A program made the translations under genes and the position numbers. Below the pieces are notes generated by a model. That model did not search any database and had not been told where the DNA came from. It saw nothing but the letters and a program-made list of their open reading frames with translations. From assembly GCA_963850915.1 (NCBI GenBank), contig CAWKND010000008.1, positions 1-64,000 of the forward strand: a DNA stretch of 64,000 bases. Direction: 5' to 3'. Source of the DNA: CAVTWH01 sp963850915 (GTDB lineage: Bacteria > Actinomycetota > Actinomycetes > Mycobacteriales > Micromonosporaceae). Positions 39,519 through 46,941 of this stretch are shown here, piece after piece (the stretch's first letter is position 1; every line of letters begins with the position of its first letter).

Positions 39519-39587
39519 GAAAGTGCCTACCCCCAAGAAAGTCTGGATCCTCGACAAGTCCAGTTTCCCTACAGGACAGGCACTTTC
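39519..39587. mobile_element. Short inverted-repeat element (IS end or MITE-like)
   Basis: GAAAGTGCCT (39519-39528) and AGGCACTTTC (39578-39587) are perfect 10-base inverted repeats around 49 bases. Both are followed inward by AT-richer sequence unlike the surroundings. It lies in the gap between the lipoprotein and protease genes (39350-39616), which contains no gene. It looks like the terminal fragment of an insertion sequence or a tiny non-autonomous element; no transposase is present. Confidence 0.4.
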
Positions 39588-39616
39588 GCTACGTCACACG
39601 CGGTACCACCAAAAGG

Positions 39617-41833
39617 TCATTGAACGGTCGTTGCGATGAAGAGCCGAGGGGCGCTGGCCCCCACGAACCCGACCAGGGTCCCGGCTGTGGCGGCGCCATC
39701 GGTGAAGTCCTGGCGCGCGATGATGTCCACCTGGCCGTCGCCGTCGTAGTCGGACAGGCCGATCGGCGCCCACCCGCCCCAGCCGGTACCGATGGTGGTC
39801 TGGGCAGTCAGGTGGCCGCCGTTGCCCGGTATCAGGGCCAGGACGCTGGTGGTGTCGTTACGGGCGACGATGTCCGGATGGCCGTCGCCGTTGTAGTCGC
39901 CGATCCCGAAGGGCGTGTAGCTGGTCCAGCCGACGTCCAGTTGTACCCGGGCGCTCTGGTTGAGGACGCCGCCGGATCCGGGGTACTTCCATAGGCTCCC
40001 GGCCGGTGTGCCGGCGTAGGCGAAGTCCTGCCGGGCGATGATGTCCGGCTGGCCGTCGCTGTCCCAGTCGGCGACGCCGAGGGGCGTGAAGCCGTCCCAG
40101 CCGGAGCCGATCTGTACCCGCTGGCCCTCGTTCATGAAGCCCCGGCCGCCGGCGCCGGGGTACATCCACAGGCTCCCCGCCGGTGTACCGGCGTAGGCGA
40201 AGTTCTGCCGGGCGATGATGTCCGGGTGGCCGTCGCCGTTGTAGTCGGCGACCCCGAACGGTGTGAAGCCGCCCCAGCCTGTGCCGATCACGACCGGGGC
40301 CGCGGTCAGCGGACCGCGGGTTCCGGGTCCCGGGTAGAGCCACAGGTCGCCGGTCGAAGTGTTGCTGGCAATGATGTCGGCGTGACCGTCGCCGTCCCAG
40401 TCGGCCACCCCGTACGGCGTACGGTTGACCGCGATGACGCAGGTCGGCTCACCGGGCTGGGCCGGCACGTTCACGCCGTCCCAGGCGGCTCTGGTCCGGT
40501 TGAACGCGGTGCAATCCCCCGGAGTCAGCTCCTTCGCCGCGGCCAACGTCCAGGTGCGGTAGGACAGATAGGAACTCGTCGACGTCTTCTTCAACATCGC
40601 CTTGTACAGGATGTTGATGGCCTGCTGGATCCCGCCGCCGGTCACCGTGCTGTTGTTGCAGGTAGCGGCGGTCGGATTGCCGTCGCTCGGGTTGGTGCCC
40701 TCGGCCAACAGGTAGAACCAGTGGTCGCCGACGGTGGCTGCGGAGTGCGGTTCCGACGACTCGGTCGAGCCGTCGTAGCAGGCGTAGTTGTAGAACGCGG
40801 TGGCACCAACGACATAGTCGAGCGCGTGGTACGGCGCGGGCTCGTTGGCGAAGGCGTTCGTGGCGGCCCCGAACACGTCGGCCACGAACTCTCGGGTACT
40901 CGGGGCGGAGGTACCACCCGGGGTGCTCGAGTCGATGCCGTGACCGAACTCGTGGGCGACCAGCGGGAGGTTGGCCAGCCAGTTGGGCAGCCCATAGCCG
41001 GCCGCCGTCTGGTGCCCGATCAGAACCGTGTCGTCGGAGAAGAAGTCGGACTGGCTGGGGAAGGTGGCCGGGACTCCGATCCTGATCGGCCACGCGCCGC
41101 CATGACCGTCGAGACCGTTGCGGCCCAGCCATTGCGAAACCATCCTGGTCTCGGTCTGGGCCGCGAACATCGCATCCACGCAGGCGGTTTCCTTGTCGAC
41201 GGTACTTCCGTTACCCCACACGTTGCTCGTGCTGATGAAGAGCTGGTTGGTCGGGTAGTCCCCGCAGGACAGCCCGGGAATCGTCGGGTCGGTCAGGTAG
41301 TACTGGGAAGTACCGACCGTGCCCGTGTTGATGGTGAGCGGGTTCGGTCCGTTGTAGGCGCCGGTACCGACACCGGTGCTGGCATTTGCGGTCACGCTGG
41401 CGACCGATTTCGTCGCCAGTGTGACGGAGCCGGTCAGCGCGCCGGCTCGGAAGCTGTACGTGGATGTCCCCGGGGGCGGTATCAGGGTCATCGAACCGGT
41501 GGCCGACACCGGCTGATTCAGCCCGTCCGGACCGGTGATGGTGATGGACGTACACAGGCTGGACACCAGCCCGGACCACGACAGTGCGATCGTCTGCCCG
41601 ACCAGAGAGGTCGATGGCGTAGCGGTCAGCGATCCCGACGACGCGTTGGTACAGGTAGGGGTGTCACCGCCGCCCCCGCCCACGGGAATCGCGGCCGCCG
41701 GTGGCGAACCGGACAGCGCGAACGCCGTCAGGGCCGACACGCCGACGACGCCGAACCGCCATCGCCAACTGAACACCCCCTTCACGCCCGTTGTGCCCTT
41801 CGCGCCCCTCGCGCTCCTGAACGAGCCGAACAT
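39617..41833 (-). CDS. Secreted M4-like metalloprotease with FG-GAP/VCBS repeats
   Basis: An intact 738-residue protein. An Arg-rich signal peptide (FGVVGVSALTAFALSGSP) precedes an Ig-like domain (~60-140). The thermolysin-like core follows, with zinc motif LPLVAHEFGHGIDSSTP, third ligand in TREFVADVFGAATNAFA and the catalytic His in SEPHSAATVGDHWFYLLAEG. The C-terminal third holds five FG-GAP units with Asp-rich calcium loops (GVADWDGDGHADII, GVADYNGDGHPDII and so on), a beta-propeller for surface or carbohydrate binding. A GGAGG six bases from the ATG fixes the start. No propeptide of the FTP type is evident, unusual for M4. An extracellular protease; targets unknown. Confidence 0.8.
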   Translation of the reverse strand: MFGSFRSARGAKGTTGVKGVFSWRWRFGVVGVSALTAFALSGSPPAAAIPVGGGGGDTPTCTNASSGSLTATPSTSLVGQTIALSWSGLVSSLCTSITITGPDGLNQPVSATGSMTLIPPPGTSTYSFRAGALTGSVTLATKSVASVTANASTGVGTGAYNGPNPLTINTGTVGTSQYYLTDPTIPGLSCGDYPTNQLFISTSNVWGNGSTVDKETACVDAMFAAQTETRMVSQWLGRNGLDGHGGAWPIRIGVPATFPSQSDFFSDDTVLIGHQTAAGYGLPNWLANLPLVAHEFGHGIDSSTPGGTSAPSTREFVADVFGAATNAFANEPAPYHALDYVVGATAFYNYACYDGSTESSEPHSAATVGDHWFYLLAEGTNPSDGNPTAATCNNSTVTGGGIQQAINILYKAMLKKTSTSSYLSYRTWTLAAAKELTPGDCTAFNRTRAAWDGVNVPAQPGEPTCVIAVNRTPYGVADWDGDGHADIIASNTSTGDLWLYPGPGTRGPLTAAPVVIGTGWGGFTPFGVADYNGDGHPDIIARQNFAYAGTPAGSLWMYPGAGGRGFMNEGQRVQIGSGWDGFTPLGVADWDSDGQPDIIARQDFAYAGTPAGSLWKYPGSGGVLNQSARVQLDVGWTSYTPFGIGDYNGDGHPDIVARNDTTSVLALIPGNGGHLTAQTTIGTGWGGWAPIGLSDYDGDGQVDIIARQDFTDGAATAGTLVGFVGASAPRLFIATTVQ

Positions 41834-42153
41834 GCGAACCTCCTGGTGAATTGGCTGGCTTTACCTGGAGGCGTTCCACCCCGTTCCATCCCGTTCCTTC
41901 AACGCGTCCCGGCCGGCCCGTTCACGCGGAACTCCGCACCAACCCCATCGCGCCCGGCGACGCCACCGGCCGGCCCGGCTCAGATCCGGGATTCGCGGTG
42001 GGCCGGGGATGTGGAAGCGTGGCCGGGCGGCGGTCGGTTAACTGACAGCACTGCAGCGGGGCGACGCGATTCACCCGGTTGCATCGACGCCGTCGGATAA
42101 AACTGGCCAAAATTGGACAGCGATCATGAGTGCCGTCACCGTACGTTGGATTG

Positions 42154-44058
42154 ATGACCGTTGCGGCGACATCCCTGCTGGACCTGGGCATCAGGGCCCA
42201 GTCGGCGGACGGCGACCTGGCGGCGGCGCGCCGCTGGTTCGACGCCGCCTACCGGGAGGCAGAGCGTAACGGCGACACGGAGACGCTCGCAGCGGCGACA
42301 TTGGGGCAGGGCGGCCTGTGGGTCCACGAACACCGCACCGCCGAGGCCGGCACTCAGTTGCTCGCCCGCTTGGGGCGCGCCCTCTCATTGGTGCCGCCGG
42401 ATTCACCGCTGGCGATCCGATTACGTGCCCGGGTCGCGGCTGAGCAGGACTACCGCACGGGCCGGCACGACAAGATCATGACAGTCCTCGCCGAGGCGCG
42501 CGAACTCCCGGATCCGGCAATCCGGGCAGAGGTACTCAGCCTGGCGCACCACTGTCTCCTCGGGCCCGACCACGGCCCGTTACGCCGACAGCTGGCCGAC
42601 GATCTGCTCGTCGAGAGCACCCAGACCGGTCGCCGGGTGGACGTACTAGTCGGGGTGATCTGGCAAGTGGTGGACATGTTCCTGGACGGCCACCCGCACG
42701 CCGAACGTCGGCTGGCCGAACTTCGTGCGCTACTCGGCCAGGACGATCACCTGGCCGCCCGGTTCGTACTGTCGGGGATCGACGTGATGGTGGCGACCCG
42801 GGCCGGCCGGTTCGACGCGGCCGAGGCGATGGCGCAGACCTGCGTCGAGATCGGCACGGCGGCCGGTGACGTTGACGCACAGGGCTGGTTGGGCGGGCAG
42901 CTGGTGGCGATCCGCTGGTATCAGGGGCGCCTGACCGAGCTGGCGCCGATGCTCGAGGAACTGGTGCACTCACCGACTCTGAGCACCATAGACAACTCCT
43001 CCTACGCCGCCTTGGCGGTCGCCGCTGCCCAAGCCGGGGACCGTCGCCGGGCGGCAGGCGCGTTGGCCACCCTGCGCGGCAGCCACCTGGCTCAGCTGCC
43101 CCGCTCGAGTAGCTGGCTGATCGCCATGAACGGTGTGGTCGAGGCCGCGTACCTGCTCGACGACGGCGAGACCGCGGCACAGGCGTACGAGGTGCTGACA
43201 CCGTACGCACACCTGCCAATGATGGTGAGTCTCGGCGTGGCCTGCTTCGGGTCGACCCATCACGCTCTCGGCGTCGCCTGCCTGGCCACTGGCGACCTGG
43301 ACCGCGCGGTTACCCACCTTCGTAAGGCGATCGAACGGAACCTGGCCCTCGGTCACTGGCCCGCGATGGTGCTGTCCCGTCAGCGATATGCGGCGGCCCT
43401 CGCCGCGCGCGGCGCGCCCGGCGACGCCGGCAATGCGCGCCGCGAACTGGCCAACGCCGACGAGGAAGCGGCCCGGCTCGGCATGCCGACGACAGCGCCG
43501 TCCCGGCTGGCCGGGACGGCACCCCAAGGCAGCCTCACCTGCGTGCGACAGGGCAAAAGCTGGGCAGTGGGCACCGAGCGCCGTTCGGTGAACGTGCCCC
43601 ACTGCGTGGGCATGAAGCACCTGGCCGTACTGCTTGCCAACCCCGGCATGGAGATCGCCGCGGCCGAACTGGCTACAGGCTTGGACGCGTGGGACGCCGC
43701 GGCCGCAGCCCTGCTTCGCGCCCCTCAAGCGGTGCTCGATCGCACCGCGGCGCAGCAGTACCGCCGGCGGCTCTCCGAACTCAAGGATGAGATCGATACC
43801 TACACGCTCCGCCGGGACCAGGAGCGGGTAACCAAGGCCAGCCAGGAACGGGACTGGATCCTGGCTGAACTAGCCGCAGCCGCCGGCTTCGCTGGCCGTA
43901 CCCGGGCGTTTCCGGATGACAGCGAGCGCGCCCGGCTCTCGGTGGGCAGGGCAATCAGGCGGGCCCTGGCCCGGATCACCGACGCGGACGCGGTGTTGGG
44001 CAACCAGCTGCGCGACGCCATCCACACAGGACGATACTGCTCGTTCCGAGCGTCCTAA
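42154..44058 (+). CDS. TPR-rich signalling/regulatory protein of actinobacterial type
   Basis: An intact protein of ~634 residues, all helical. TPR-like repeats run from residue 1 to ~440 (DGDLAAARRWFDAAYREAER, AGRFDAAEAMAQTCVEIGTA, TGDLDRAVTHLRKAIERNLA). A C-terminal module reads GKSWAVGTERRSVNVPHCVG, MKHLAVLLANPGMEIAAAEL, RTAAQQYRRRLSELKDEIDT, RARLSVGRAIRRALARITDA and RDAIHTGRYCSFRAS. This C-terminal module is common at the end of actinobacterial LuxR/ATPase-type regulators and TPR proteins, but its function is unsettled. No ATPase or DNA-binding domain precedes it here. ATG 42154 is chosen over GTG 42130. Divergent from the protease gene. Confidence 0.6.
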   Translation: MTVAATSLLDLGIRAQSADGDLAAARRWFDAAYREAERNGDTETLAAATLGQGGLWVHEHRTAEAGTQLLARLGRALSLVPPDSPLAIRLRARVAAEQDYRTGRHDKIMTVLAEARELPDPAIRAEVLSLAHHCLLGPDHGPLRRQLADDLLVESTQTGRRVDVLVGVIWQVVDMFLDGHPHAERRLAELRALLGQDDHLAARFVLSGIDVMVATRAGRFDAAEAMAQTCVEIGTAAGDVDAQGWLGGQLVAIRWYQGRLTELAPMLEELVHSPTLSTIDNSSYAALAVAAAQAGDRRRAAGALATLRGSHLAQLPRSSSWLIAMNGVVEAAYLLDDGETAAQAYEVLTPYAHLPMMVSLGVACFGSTHHALGVACLATGDLDRAVTHLRKAIERNLALGHWPAMVLSRQRYAAALAARGAPGDAGNARRELANADEEAARLGMPTTAPSRLAGTAPQGSLTCVRQGKSWAVGTERRSVNVPHCVGMKHLAVLLANPGMEIAAAELATGLDAWDAAAAALLRAPQAVLDRTAAQQYRRRLSELKDEIDTYTLRRDQERVTKASQERDWILAELAAAAGFAGRTRAFPDDSERARLSVGRAIRRALARITDADAVLGNQLRDAIHTGRYCSFRAS

Positions 44059-44108
44059 GAGCGTTATTCATGCGGCGGTTGTCGATGGGTTGGCGGGCTG
44101 AGGGACTG

Positions 44109-44651
44109 TTACCGGCGGGCGCGGCCCCACCAGGGCAGGATCGGTGGCAGATCGGCTAGTGGTCGGTTGGGGGGTTTCGGTGGGGATGACTCGCCGTCGT
44201 CGCCGTTCCAACCCCGGCCGTACTGGTCGGGTAGGTTGCCCCAGCCCCAATAGGTGGTCGGTGCTGCGGGCATGTACCCGAGTGTGTCGATGGGGTCGAT
44301 CTTGCGGTCGTGGATGGTGCACAGGTGTGCCCAGTCGTCGCCGAAGTCGAAGACGTAGGCGAACTGTTCACCCGGGGTGAGCCTGCTCAACTTGGTGATC
44401 GAGCTGTCGAGGCTGCCAGCCGGCGCGTCGCCGTCCCACTGGGCAAGCGGGGTGACCTCGATGCCGTCGGCCATGGTGAACATGTCCATGTGGGCCAGAT
44501 CCCAGCGGGCAAAAGCTGTGTCGATGGCGCGGGCGAGTTGGGCGAACGTGTGCGACCGCGCCGCGGCGAAGATCCGCCCGGGCCGTGGCCACAGATCGAC
44601 GCCCCGGCCCGACACCAATTCGACCTGGACTGACAGCCATGTTCGCGGCAT
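44109..44651 (-). CDS. Plasmid pRiA4b ORF-3 family protein
   Basis: An intact 180-residue protein from MPRTWLSVQVELVSGRGVDL. The family landmarks are TFAQLARAIDTAFARWDLAH then MFTMADGIEVTPLAQ, TPGEQFAYVFDFGDDWAHLC and a Trp-rich tail ending LPWWGRARR. The YxFDFGDxWxH motif defines the pRiA4b ORF-3 (MM3350-like) fold. Its role is unknown; it is frequently carried on plasmids and near IS elements. A ~56-base piece of a second copy lies at 46.85 kb on the same strand, suggesting duplication around the oxidoreductase-MerR pair. Confidence 0.75.
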   Translation of the reverse strand: MPRTWLSVQVELVSGRGVDLWPRPGRIFAAARSHTFAQLARAIDTAFARWDLAHMDMFTMADGIEVTPLAQWDGDAPAGSLDSSITKLSRLTPGEQFAYVFDFGDDWAHLCTIHDRKIDPIDTLGYMPAAPTTYWGWGNLPDQYGRGWNGDDGESSPPKPPNRPLADLPPILPWWGRARR

Positions 44652-44769
44652 CGGCTCACACCCCCATCGTGCCGGCGCTGAACCTATCCGGCGTTGATCG
44701 TCTTGTGATGTGTCGCAAATGGACACAGCAACCGGGCGCGGGTACGCCACTGAAGCTGTGACAACCCCA

Positions 44770-45066
44770 CCAGCCAGCACGCCAGGCGCGGATCGAGCGT
44801 ATGACCGGCCTGACCGGCGATCAAGTCGACGACCTGGTCGCACGCGTGGTCGCCCACGGGCTGTGCCCCTTCGCCGCCGCCGTGCTCTGCACCCGCGTCA
44901 AGCCATGATCGCCGTGCTGCTCTACCTGCGGCACAACCTGTCCCAGCCCTTGCTGGCCGAGCTGTTCGACTGTTCCCAGCCAACCATCTCCCGGCTGGTC
45001 ACCGACTCATCCCGGTACTCAGCGAGGTCCTGGCCACCACCGTGCGGGCCAGAGCAGAACGTGAGC
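44770..45066 (+). pseudogene. N-terminal remnant of an IS5-type DDE transposase
   Basis: The plus strand reads ARIERMTGLTGDQVDDLVAR then VVAHGLCPF in one frame and, after a slip near 44875, MIAVLLYLRHNLSQPLLAEL and FDCSQPTISRLVTD. This is the helix-turn-helix head of IS5-family transposases (learn-by-family pattern: ...LxLLRxNxxQxxLAxxFxVSQPTxSR). No DDE catalytic residues are present. The sequence after ~45066 enters the MerR gene on the other strand. An inactive fragment. Confidence 0.6.
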
Positions 45067-45116
45067 TGCGCTCGACCGTGTCGACCTCGAGACCGGGCCG
45101 ACGGCAGCGGTCCGGG

Positions 45117-45485
45117 CTAACCGGAGGAGCGGGTGGCCAGTTCGTCGCGGAGTTGTGTCAGGCGGCCAATCTCGGCATCCAAGGTGGCGAGACGTCGGGC
45201 GACGATTCCGCTCGAAGATCGACAGGCCCCAGCGACATCGCCGCACAGCGGCAGTGTGCCGCCCTCGATCAGGTGCAGTCGGTCGGCGGAGGCCGCGACA
45301 TCCTCGACGGTCAGGCCCAGCGCGAGAAGCTCGCGGATGATCTTGATGCGGTTCACGTCCGCCAGGTCGTACTCCCGATGGCCGGACGCCGTTCGGCGCG
45401 TGGCCGGCAGCAGCCCGCGTTGTTCGTAGAACCGCAGGGCTCGCGGGGTTGTGCCCGCCGCGGCCGCAGCGTCGCCGATCCTCAT
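45117..45485 (-). CDS. MerR-family transcriptional regulator
   Basis: An intact 122-residue protein. The MerR helix-turn-helix and wing are MRIGDAAAAAGTTPRALRFY and EQRGLLPATRRTASGHREYD, followed by VNRIKIIRELLALGLTVEDV and a coiled-coil tail (LATLDAEIGRLTQLRDELAT). Two Cys in LPLCGDVAGACRS could sense metal or redox state. Its ATG starts directly after the TAG of the oxidoreductase gene, so both are one transcript. A MerR-type dyad lies in the promoter of that transcript. Confidence 0.85.
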   Translation of the reverse strand: MRIGDAAAAAGTTPRALRFYEQRGLLPATRRTASGHREYDLADVNRIKIIRELLALGLTVEDVAASADRLHLIEGGTLPLCGDVAGACRSSSGIVARRLATLDAEIGRLTQLRDELATRSSG

Positions 45486-46478
45486 CTACAACTCCACAAT
45501 GACCGTTCCAACGTGCCGTCCCTCGATTGTGTCCGACAACGCCCGGGGAGCGTTCTCGATGCCGGCGACGCGTACGTGGGGGAAGTTGATCGCACCCTGA
45601 CGAAGCCACGATCCGAACTGCGCGGTCCAATCGGTGTCGACAGTGTTGTCGAGGCCGCTGATGGCGATGCGCTTGAGGATCAGCTGGTATGTGTCCAGCT
45701 CGATCGGGGCGGTGGTGCCACGGCCATCGGGGGAAAGCTGGCCGGCGAGCGCACCCACCAGAACGAACCGGGCACCTGGTCGTGCCACGACCAGCGCCGC
45801 GCGAAGCTGCTCGCCGCCAACGTTGTCCACCACGACGTCGATCCCCTCGGGTGCGGCCCGGACGAGTTGCTCGACGAGCGGCTCGCCACGCAGCAGGGCC
45901 GCGTCGTATCCAAGTTCGTTCTCCAGACGCGTCGCCTTCGCCGGCGAACTTGTGCTGCCGATGACCCGGCCGGCGCCGAGCAGGTGAGCGATTTGGGCCG
46001 CCATCGAGCCGACAGCGCCCGCGCCACCGGACACGAAAACCGTCTCGCCAGCCCGCAGCCTGCTCTGCAGGAGCGCCGAGTAGGCGGTCCGGCCCTGCGC
46101 GAGGTGGGCGGCGGGGTCGGGCAGCGAGTCCCCCAGTGGGCGGCATTGCACGACGGGGACCACAGCGAATTCACGCCAACCCAGCCAGTGGGAAACCAGA
46201 TCTCCCGGATGCAGACCAGAGCCGGGCGGCGCGGAAACGACCTCGCCGACGGCAGCACCGAACAACGTGTCCCCAGGATGGATCGGCGGGAACGGCGCCC
46301 CCTCGACGCCACCGCCGAGCAGCGTCCGAAGCGCGGCGAAGACGTGGAAATACTTGTTGCGAACCAGTGCTTCGTCGGCGCCGGGCACAGGCATCGGCAC
46401 CTCAACTACTTCGAAGTTGTCCGCTACCGGCAATCCAGCGGGTACGGAAACAAGGCGCACTTCGTGCGAACGAGACAT
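45486..46478 (-). CDS. Zinc-independent MDR-family NAD(P)H-dependent oxidoreductase
   Basis: An intact 330-residue medium-chain reductase. GroES-like part FEVVEVPMPVPGADEALVRN is followed by GDTLFGAAVGEVVSAPPGSG and GDLVSHWLGWREFAVVP. The Rossmann motif ETVFVSGGAGAVGSMAAQIA (GxGxxG variant) is near residue 150, and the cofactor region VVDNVGGEQLRAALVVARPG precedes the C-terminal strand-helix repeats. No zinc-site Cys cluster is present, so it is of the leukotriene B4 dehydrogenase/quinone reductase type (alkenal or enone reductase). It is transcribed first, ahead of merR, from a promoter with a MerR dyad, suggesting induction by a reactive substrate. Confidence 0.85.
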   Translation of the reverse strand: MSRSHEVRLVSVPAGLPVADNFEVVEVPMPVPGADEALVRNKYFHVFAALRTLLGGGVEGAPFPPIHPGDTLFGAAVGEVVSAPPGSGLHPGDLVSHWLGWREFAVVPVVQCRPLGDSLPDPAAHLAQGRTAYSALLQSRLRAGETVFVSGGAGAVGSMAAQIAHLLGAGRVIGSTSSPAKATRLENELGYDAALLRGEPLVEQLVRAAPEGIDVVVDNVGGEQLRAALVVARPGARFVLVGALAGQLSPDGRGTTAPIELDTYQLILKRIAISGLDNTVDTDWTAQFGSWLRQGAINFPHVRVAGIENAPRALSDTIEGRHVGTVIVEL

Positions 46479-46486
46479 GGCGCGAC

Positions 46487-46516
46487 TCTATAATTTGACC
46501 TGCGCGTCAAGGGCAA
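46487..46516 (-). promoter_or_regulatory. MerR-type promoter/operator of the oxidoreductase-merR operon
   Basis: On the minus strand the -35 TTGCCC (46511-46516) and -10 TATAGA (46487-46492) are 18 bases apart. Between them lies TTGAC-N6-GTCAA (46495-46510), a perfect dyad. MerR proteins bind exactly such a spacer dyad and realign the promoter. The start of transcription would fall at or next to the ATG at 46478, so the message is probably leaderless. Confidence 0.65.
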
Positions 46517-46941
46517 GCCACCGTGGTCGGGTTGCAGGTCGACGCGGGTGACGCCGCTGAAGCCGGCTCCGAAGCTCATGAAGCCAGCAGATCGGGCAGA
46601 CGGGATCACCGAGCATCGCAACGGTCGCCAGTTGCGGGCTGGTGAGTACCAGCGACCGGTTCGTGTTTTGCTCGGTGGTATGTTGCCGGCCGACCGGCCG
46701 GGTACCGCGCCGGCTGGTGCGGCGCCGGAACCACACCTGTCGCCGAACGCGGACCGGTCACCCACTGGGCAACGCGCTGCGTCCAATGTCGCGCGAGCTA
46801 CCTCCAGAGCGTTTGATGTTTCAACGGTCCTGCCGGAACCCGGCTTTCACCCGGGGTGAGTTTGCGCAACTTGGTGGTCGGGCTGTCGAGGCTGCCGGCC
46901 GGGGGCCTGGTGGCGGGGCCAACGCGCTATCGGTCCGTGAG
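46517..46941. other. Gene-poor spacer between the oxidoreductase promoter and the GH13 gene
   Basis: No intact gene is seen. At 46849-46906 the minus strand holds a scrap of a pRiA4b ORF-3 gene. The remaining sequence has open frames on both strands without recognisable similarity. Confidence 0.5.
46849..46906 (-). pseudogene. Scrap of a second pRiA4b ORF-3 gene
   Basis: This ~56-base stretch matches 44369-44424 in the intact pRiA4b gene at most positions (shared TTCACCCGGGGTGAG, CAACTTGGTG and CTGTCGAGGCTGCC). Translated on the minus strand it gives PAGSLDSPTTKLRKLTPGE, the same part of the protein. Flanking sequence does not match. It marks an old duplication or a deletion. Confidence 0.6.

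Noticed and set aside
40226..42100. Plus-strand open frame of 624 codons antisense to the M4 protease
   Set aside because: Low-complexity Gly/Arg/Val reading opposite an intact secreted protease.
45042..46493. Plus-strand open frame of 483 codons antisense to merR and the oxidoreductase
   Set aside because: The minus-strand genes have complete family motifs, and the plus-strand reading has none.
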